Shown: piece after piece, positions 59,064-64,000 of the stretch
Numbering within the stretch: position 1 is the stretch's first letter
Layout: each line of letters begins with the position of its first letter
Assembly (NCBI GenBank): GCA_038240605.1
Contig: JBBSDP010000004.1
Span: 87,095 to 151,094 of the forward strand
Length of the DNA: 64,000 nucleotides
Source of the DNA: JBBSDP01 sp038240605
Lineage (GTDB): Bacteria > Planctomycetota > Phycisphaerae > Tepidisphaerales > Tepidisphaeraceae
Reading direction: 5' to 3'
Position numbers and translations under genes: made by a program
Notes under the pieces: model-generated
The model's database searches: none
What the model was told of the DNA's origin: nothing
Seen by the model: only the letters and a program-made list of their open reading frames with translations

Positions 59064-60101
59064 TTATCGACGGAACCGGCTGAACGTGATCGCGTCGAGG
59101 TCGAGCGAACTGTATTTGCGCTGCTGGAAATTCACGTGCCCTAGCCCGGCGGACATCGCCGCGTTATCGGTGCAGTATCGAAAGGGTGGAAGGTAGACCG
59201 GCAGGCCGAGCGGACCCAGTGCCGACCGCAAGCCCCGGTTCGCCGAAACACCACCCCCCACGATTACCGAGCGGGCGCTGGTGCGAAGAATAGCACGTCG
59301 AAGTTTTTCGAGGATCACATCGATACACGCCGCCTGAAAACTGGCGGCAAGATCGGCCAGCGTCTGGCCGGTCGGTGGCGGCACGAAGGAGATCTTGATG
59401 TTGTCGCCCCGGCCGGGCACGCCGCGGACGTGATAGAGCACCGCTGTCTTCAGCCCGCTGAACGAGAAATCAAGCGAATCGCGATCCAGCAGCGTGCGGG
59501 GAAAACGGACGGCCTTCGCATCACCCTGCTCGGCGAGCTTGTCGAGGATCGGCCCGCCGGGATACCCCAGACCGAGGATTGACGCGACCTTGTCGTATGC
59601 CTCGCCGACCGCATCGTCGATCGTCGCGCCGATCAGTTCCACGTCCATCCAGCCGTCGACGCGGTAGATCGCGGTGTGCCCGCCACTACAGACCAGTCCA
59701 ACTGCCGGCATGGGCGGCGGTTCGTTCTTCTCGAGCATGACGCTGTAGAGGTGGGCATGAACGTGATCGACGCCGATCAGCGGCTTGTTCTCCGCCCAGG
59801 CGAGCGTCTTGGCGGCGGTGACGCCGATCAGGAGTGACCCGATCAATCCGGGGCGATGGGCGACGGCGACTGCGTCAACATCAGCAACGGATTTCACACC
59901 GGCCGATGCCAGCGCCTCGCGAATGACCGGCAAAATGCTTTCGATGTGAGCCCGGCTGGCGATCTCCGGCACCACCCCGCGATACCGCGCGTGAAGCTCG
60001 ACCTGCGAGGCGACGACGTTAGATCGGACGGCGTAACCGTCGGCGACGATCGCCGCCGACGTCTCGTCACACGTGGATTCAATCCCGAGGATCAGGGGCA
60101 T
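59064..60101 (-). CDS. tsaD: tRNA N6-threonylcarbamoyladenosine synthase subunit
   Basis: TsaD transfers the threonylcarbamoyl group onto A37 of tRNAs reading ANN codons, with TsaB/TsaE. The 345-residue protein has the N-terminal ILGIESTCDETSAAIV, the metal-binding HVHAH (His113 and His117), LVCSGGHTAIY, and SVIVGGGVSANRGLR near the C-terminus. Its start overlaps the end of the upstream response-regulator gene by 23 bp. Confidence 0.97.
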   Translation of the reverse strand: MPLILGIESTCDETSAAIVADGYAVRSNVVASQVELHARYRGVVPEIASRAHIESILPVIREALASAGVKSVADVDAVAVAHRPGLIGSLLIGVTAAKTLAWAENKPLIGVDHVHAHLYSVMLEKNEPPPMPAVGLVCSGGHTAIYRVDGWMDVELIGATIDDAVGEAYDKVASILGLGYPGGPILDKLAEQGDAKAVRFPRTLLDRDSLDFSFSGLKTAVLYHVRGVPGRGDNIKISFVPPPTGQTLADLAASFQAACIDVILEKLRRAILRTSARSVIVGGGVSANRGLRSALGPLGLPVYLPPFRYCTDNAAMSAGLGHVNFQQRKYSSLDLDAITFSRFRR

Positions 60102-60459
60102 GTCGGCACAACGTCTGCATCAGGGTGTCCGGATCGAACGGCTTGGTGAGGTAGGCGCATGCGCCGCACTGCTTTCCCTTCAACCGCGACTCGTCGTTGT
60201 CGAGCGCCGTCAGCATGATGACCGGCACGGCGTTCCCGTTGGTGATCGCCTTCACGCGCCGGCAAATCTCAAACCCGTCCAGGTCCGGCAGCATGACGTC
60301 GAGCACGACCAGATCGGGCGCCCGGTCCTTCACCTGGGCCAGGGCCGATTCGCCGCTCAGGGCGCTGCGATAGCGGTAGCCGCAGATCTCGACGTACGCG
60401 CCGACGAGCTGGTTGATTTCCGGATCGTCCTCGACCACCAGCACTTCGCCATCGGGCAT
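60079..60459 (-). CDS. Single-domain response regulator
   Basis: This 126-residue protein is a bare receiver domain with phospho-acceptor Asp54 (LVVLDVMLPD), acidic Asp11/Asp12, Thr84 (MLTAL) and Lys106 (YLTKPF). There is no output domain, so it would act by protein contact (CheY-like or in a phosphorelay). The ATG at 60459 has GGAGG 6 bp upstream; the longer frame to 60753 is spurious. No histidine kinase gene is nearby. The gene overlaps tsaD by 23 bp. Confidence 0.92.
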   Translation of the reverse strand: MPDGEVLVVEDDPEINQLVGAYVEICGYRYRSALSGESALAQVKDRAPDLVVLDVMLPDLDGFEICRRVKAITNGNAVPVIMLTALDNDESRLKGKQCGACAYLTKPFDPDTLMQTLCRHAPDPRD

Positions 60460-60489
60460 GCGCGACCTCCGCTTATTCGCGATGGTGGT

Positions 60490-60495
60490 TATAAT
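60490..60495 (+). promoter_or_regulatory. Consensus -10 box upstream of the 155-residue protein gene
   Basis: TATAAT at 60490-60495 lies 49 bp before the ATG at 60545. No good -35 hexamer is at 16-18 bp upstream. The region 60460-60544 also holds the start of the divergent response-regulator gene. Confidence 0.4.
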
Positions 60496-60544
60496 CGACG
60501 CGACCTTCGGCGTCAGTAGGCAGGGGCAGGGGCACGGGAGCAGC

Positions 60545-61012
60545 ATGACAACCTGGGGAAGACCATTGGCCAAAGAGCTGAACCGCGCGATCGCCACGTA
60601 CCTGGCGCACGCGTACGACGGCTCGCCGCCGCCCGGCGCCGTACGCGGACGGCTCGAATCCCTCTCAGCGTTCGCGGCGACTCCATTCGATTGCCCTGTT
60701 ATGGAGCGCTCGACCGGCGAAGACCCGCCGCGCTTCAGCCTGCGCCTCGGCAACCGGTTCTACCCCCACATGAAACTCGTCGTGGAGCGCGCCCCGGACG
60801 GCCTAGGGCACCTCTTCAGGGCCGATACGCACGACCGCCACATTCAACCGGCTCCCAACTCGAAAGAAGCCGAGGCGTTCCGCGAGCTGATGGCGAAGAA
60901 CCAGTCACTGGCGGAGGCGATCGAAGCCGCATGGGAAGCGGAAAATCTGGCGACCTTCAAACAATTCCTGCGCAACGACCTGGCCCGACGACGCGGCCTC
61001 CAGGGGCAGTGA
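60545..61012 (+). CDS. Conserved-looking hypothetical protein (155 residues)
   Basis: The protein from ATG 60545 has an N-terminal globular part (SLRLGNRFYPHMKLVVERAPDG..FRADTHDRHI) and a C-terminal helical part (SKEAEAFRELMAKNQSLAEAIEAAWEAENLATFKQFLRNDLARRR). Codon use matches neighbours. There is no signal peptide, membrane segment or catalytic motif. I do not recognise a family. It is divergent from the response regulator and convergent with the GH2 gene (13 bp). Confidence 0.75.
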   Translation: MTTWGRPLAKELNRAIATYLAHAYDGSPPPGAVRGRLESLSAFAATPFDCPVMERSTGEDPPRFSLRLGNRFYPHMKLVVERAPDGLGHLFRADTHDRHIQPAPNSKEAEAFRELMAKNQSLAEAIEAAWEAENLATFKQFLRNDLARRRGLQGQ

Positions 61013-61025
61013 CTCAACGGTGCGA

Positions 61026-63235
61026 CTATTTGAATTCCACGATGCCGGCGTCGATGTACTGCCCGCCGGATTTCTGGTGGCAGTGGATCGCGATCGAATT
61101 CTTGCCCGCCTTGAGCGATCGCGCGGCGTCGGCGCTGATCGGGAAGAGCTCGTAATCACTCGTGTATCCCGATGCGCTAAAGGCCGCGACCCCGTTGAGG
61201 AAAACCTCCACATCATCATCGTGATGGAGAAGGAGCAACGGGTTGGCCGGTACGGCGCCTAGCTCCACTTCCCTGCGAATCCAGATGTCCTGCCCTGCCC
61301 AGCGTGTCCGAACAACCGCGCCCGGCGTCCCCTCCGTGCCGAAGCCGGCGGGCCCTGATTCCACGACGAGTCGTCGAAATCCGGCTTCATCCACCCGTCG
61401 GCGGGTTTTTCAATGGTGTAATGCCAGACCGCCGGCTCTCGCTGCGACGTCGCGACCAATGTGGTGGCCCGCGGGCCCTGGCCTGTGTTGGCGGCGCGAG
61501 TGCGTGCCACGTCTACCTTCACGACTTCCCGATTGTAAGTAATCAGGCCGTTGCATTCGGTCTCGACGTCGGTGATCTGCGTGTAGACAGCAGCGCACAG
61601 ACCCGCATTTTCTTTCAGGTCCCACGCGGTTCCAAGCATCCGCACGTAAGCCGCAGTGAGTTGTTCCGGCCCGCCGACGCCGCGATAATCCCACGAAGAC
61701 TTCGACCAGGTATGGCCGGGCAGCGCCAGACCCAGGCCGCCGAACTCGCCCAGCACCGCGGCTCGATTTTCCTCCAGCTTCGGCGACGCCGGGTCGGGAT
61801 AGTGATGCATGTCGATCACGTCTCCGACCTTCATGCCGGTCCATCCGCTGGCGTTATTGGCCAGACGGCTCGGGTCGAGAGTCTTGACGAGGTCCGTGAG
61901 GCGCGGGACGTCGAATTCGCCCCATCCCTCGTTGAAGATCACCCACATCACGATAGAGGGGTGATTGCCGCGACCCTCGAGCATCCGCGTCAGTTCCACT
62001 TCGAACTGTTTCTTTGCGTCCGGCGTCTTGTTGTCCCCTGCGGGCATGTCCTGCCAGACGATCAGTCCCAGTTTGTCGGCCCAGTAATACCACCGCTCCG
62101 GCTCCACCTTCACGTGCTTGCGCGACATGTTGAAGCCAAACTTCTTCGTCGTCTCGATGTCCCAGCGCAGCGCCTCGTCCGTCGGCGCGGTGTACAGGCC
62201 GTCCGGCCAGAATCCCTGGTCGAGCGGGCCGACCTGAAATACGAATTCATCGTTCAGGAGAATTCGCGTGATCCCCTTCTTGTCCTTGCCGAGCGAAATC
62301 TTTCGCATGCCAAAATAGCTTTCGACGGCGTCGGCGTTTTGACCCGCGAGCGTGACCTTGAGCCCATAGAGGAACGGCGCATCGGGCGTCCAGCGCTTTG
62401 CGCTCGTCAGCGGGATGTCGAGTGGCGCGCCAGTTTCGCCATCTGCCTTGGCAACGATCTGGTCGCCATCCAGCACTTCCAAGTGTGCCGCCGATTTCGC
62501 GCCGGACGCATTCACGGTTACGTGAACGTTGCTGCGATCCAGATCCGGAACGATCTTCAACGAAGCGATGTGAGACTCCGCAACCGGCTCAATCCAGACG
62601 GTCTGCCAGATGCCCGACGTCGGCGTGTACATGATGCCGCCGGGCTTGAGAACCTGCTTGCCACGCGGTTGACTACCCTGGTCCGTAGGATCCCAGACAC
62701 CGACAACCAGCTCCTGCGCTCCGTCACTCTTGAGCGAATCAGTGATGTCGAAATCAAACCCGTCATATCCGCCGCGGTGCGTCCCGAGCGGCGTGCCGTT
62801 CAGGTAGACGCTCGCCTCCCAATCAACTGCACCGAAGTGCAGCAGCACGCGCCGGCCGGCCCAGTTCTTGGGAACATCGAAAATTCGCCGGTACCACATC
62901 CGTTCTTCGTGGCGCATCACACCCGAAAGCGCCGATTCAATCGGATAAGGAACGAGGATTCGCTCGGATAGCTCCTGGCCAAACGGAGGGTGTGCCGAAG
63001 CCTCCGCCTTGGAGAATTGCCACAGGCCGTTGAGGTTCAGCCAATCCTTGCGCGCAAGCTGCGGGCGCGGATATTCCGGCAATGCCTTGTCCGGCGAAAC
63101 GTCTTTCGCCCATCGCGTCAGCAATGGACCGTCCGCGGGCTTCCCCTCCGCCCCCTTCCCCGTCCGTGATCCAACCGAGAGAACCATTCCCGCCACGCTA
63201 TAACCAAACAGCACGAGCCAGCCGCGAACAAACAT
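61026..63235 (-). pseudogene. Family 2 glycoside hydrolase (beta-galactosidase-like), frameshifted near the C-terminus
   Basis: The main frame starts at ATG 63235 (GGAGGG 7 bp upstream; signal peptide MFVRGWLVLFGYSVAGMVLSVGS) and carries an N-terminal jelly-roll (MWYRRIFDVPKNWAGRRVLLHFGAVDWEASVYLNG), an immunoglobulin-like domain and the TIM barrel with acid/base Glu436 in IFNEGWGEF and nucleophile Glu497 in VLGEFGG. After DFDDSSWNQG, near 61350-61356, the frame is lost; the last 108 or so residues (PAGFGTEGTPGAVVRTRWAGQDIWIRR...) continue in another frame to 61026. One missing base in a G/C run would restore a 736-residue protein. The C-terminal part is an extra carbohydrate-binding-like domain, so the enzyme core may still be made. 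Confidence 0.85.
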
Positions 63236-63565
63236 GAATTGACCCTCCATACGAACCCATCGCCGCGTAACTGCCGTAGAAAGACACTCGATATTAACTG
63301 ATCCAGGCAAGAATAACCTTGAGGATACGCCTCAATCGTCGAGCCGAACTCGTCATCAGATTCAGCCGCCCCGTCCTGGCCATGGCGTGGAGATGTCCAC
63401 TTGACAAAACCGGCAGAAATAGAAATTTTCCTTCGTATGATGCGTCGCCGCGCAGAGGGCGCGGGGACAGGAGGTTAGGCCGTGATACCAGTTGAGCGTT
63501 CGCACGGACACGTCGCCAATGATCTGAAAAATGTAAATTTTCTTCCACTATATTATAGAGAGTCT

Positions 63566-63586
63566 CACCTTTTTTGATAAAAGGTG
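63566..63586. repeat. AT-rich perfect inverted repeat
   Basis: CACCTTTT (63566-63573), loop TTGAT, AAAAGGTG (63579-63586): 8-bp perfect arms. It is 331 bp upstream of the GH2 start and could be a regulator binding site or a terminator. Confidence 0.5.
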
Positions 63587-63697
63587 GCGGCCCTCGCAGC
63601 GCAGGCGATGGGGTCTCGCTCAGCGTCGCCCCCCCTCAAAGTTTCGCGCTTTTACACAATTTTCGCGCGAGTGCCGCACGACGAGTGGCCGTCCTTA

Positions 63698-63739
63698 GCC
63701 CACCGTCAGCCAGGACTCGAACTGGCATCCCCGGTGGGC
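63698..63739. other. 42-nt two-stem hairpin with a tRNA T-loop-like centre
   Basis: GCCCACCG (63698-63705) pairs with CGGTGGGC (63732-63739), and inside GCCAG (63709-63713) pairs with CTGGC (63722-63726) around an 8-base loop that contains TTCGA on the minus strand. It lies about 130 bp past the stop of the leftward partial gene. It may be a terminator or a structured RNA. Confidence 0.5.
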
Positions 63740-63753
63740 GGGCAGGGAGTGAG

Positions 63754-63774
63754 AGTTTGGAGTTTGGAGTTTGG
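63754..63774. repeat. Triple 7-bp tandem repeat
   Basis: AGTTTGG occurs three times head to tail (63754-63760, 63761-63767, 63768-63774). Such slippage-prone repeats are common in planctomycete intergenic DNA. No function is apparent. Confidence 0.7.
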
Positions 63775-63870
63775 CGTTCAGGGAAGAGGCAGAGGCGCCT
63801 GGCCATGCCTCTGTCCGCTCTGCGATCACTGCGCTCTCCGTGGCCTTTGTGACCCTTCACCTTTGGTTGC

Positions 63871-64000
63871 CTACTTCGCGGCGGGCGCGGGCGTGTCGCC
63901 GCTGATGTCCAGGGTCTGGAGGTACTGTTCCAGTGCCGCCCGGCGCTGCTGCTCGGTGCCCTGGAGTGCTTTGAGCTCCGCCTGCTGTTTCTCGATGAAC
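63871..64000 (-). CDS. C-terminal end of an unidentified gene, cut by the window edge
   Basis: On the minus strand a frame enters from the window end and stops with TAG at 63873-63871. The last 42 residues are a helical, glutamine-rich stretch (EKQQAELKALQGTEQQRRAALEQYLQ) followed by TLDISGDTPAPAAK. This is probably the coiled-coil tail of a larger protein. No family can be named. Confidence 0.6.
   Translation of the reverse strand, partial: FIEKQQAELKALQGTEQQRRAALEQYLQTLDISGDTPAPAAK

Larger units (their letters stand above)
63236..63870. other. Non-coding stretch with hairpins and short repeats upstream of the GH2 gene
   Basis: No convincing gene lies in this 635 bp; the open frames found lack coding features. 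It includes the GH2 5' region, an AT-rich patch (about 63533-63580) that is unusual in this GC-rich window, two hairpins, and a triple 7-bp repeat. Regulation of the GH2 gene and termination of the leftward gene at 63871 are the likely uses. Confidence 0.6.

Noticed and set aside
63294..63548. 84-codon minus-strand frame upstream of the GH2 gene
   Set aside because: No ribosome-binding site, unusual composition that follows the AT-rich patch, and no recognisable motif.
63698..63739. tRNA gene or tRNA 3' fragment on the minus strand, suggested by ccagttcgagtcctgg
   Set aside because: The loop is 8 bases rather than 7 when the stem is paired properly, no acceptor stem, D arm or anticodon arm can be built around it, and the flanks pair with each other as a simple hairpin.

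Overview
The window is GC-rich, densely coded DNA that looks like a planctomycete chromosome, most likely from class Phycisphaerae and a Tepidisphaera/Humisphaera-like lineage; this is inferred from gene content, not from a search. The strongest pointers are the adjacent DUF1549/DUF1553 and DUF1501 genes, two secreted repeat proteins with an N-terminal LEPR-XLL-like motif (LEHRRLFS and LERRSLHS), several large lipoproteins, and an archaeal/eukaryal-type prolyl-tRNA synthetase. I find no complete rRNA or tRNA gene, no insertion sequence, no CRISPR array and no phage module.

Layout. 1-2.1 kb: end of an FG-GAP repeat protein, an OsmC protein and an RTX-repeat protein. 2.2-8.7 kb (minus): a likely sugar-uptake operon (aldose 1-epimerase, lipoprotein binding protein, RbsA-like ATPase, RbsC-like permease) followed by xseA. 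8.9-20.1 kb: a secreted esterase, a large FG-GAP/Ig-like protein, a minimal zincin, an SppA-type peptidase, a zinc-ribbon/VWA-like membrane protein, YebC, a 901-residue TPR lipoprotein and a tail-anchored protein. 20.3-24.8 kb: the DUF1549/1553 plus DUF1501 pair.

24.9-33.0 kb holds the most unusual locus. A membrane protein with a GAP1-N2-like N-terminus and a zinc-ribbon P-loop GTPase form a two-gene operon. Diverging from it is a 1335-residue membrane protein that joins a degenerate protein kinase domain to a non-catalytic-looking formylglycine-generating-enzyme (FGE) fold. This resembles parts of computationally described GTPase-centred bacterial conflict systems, but the combination is not one I recognise.

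33.1-34.9 kb: McsA and McsB, with an unrecognised 57-residue single-pass membrane protein coded between them through ATGA overlaps on both sides. 35-40.3 kb: QueD-like protein, TrpE, a VapBC-type pair whose toxin is frameshifted, a truncated secreted-enzyme fragment, FliN and a GT87-type membrane protein. 40.4-51.9 kb (minus): one large peptide-transport operon with two binding proteins and two permease pairs served by a single OppDF ATPase pair. 52.1-54.4 kb: Rex and ProS. 54.5-57.2 kb: a BtuFCD-type corrinoid/iron-chelate transporter. 57.3-61.0 kb: a tail-anchored coiled-coil protein, NnrD, TsaD, a single-domain response regulator and an unknown protein. 61.0-64.0 kb: a frameshifted family 2 glycoside hydrolase, about 600 bp of structured non-coding DNA, and the C-terminus of a gene running off the window.

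Start codons were often moved inside the longest open frame, guided by Shine-Dalgarno spacing, signal peptides, gene overlap and family length; these choices are stated per entry.
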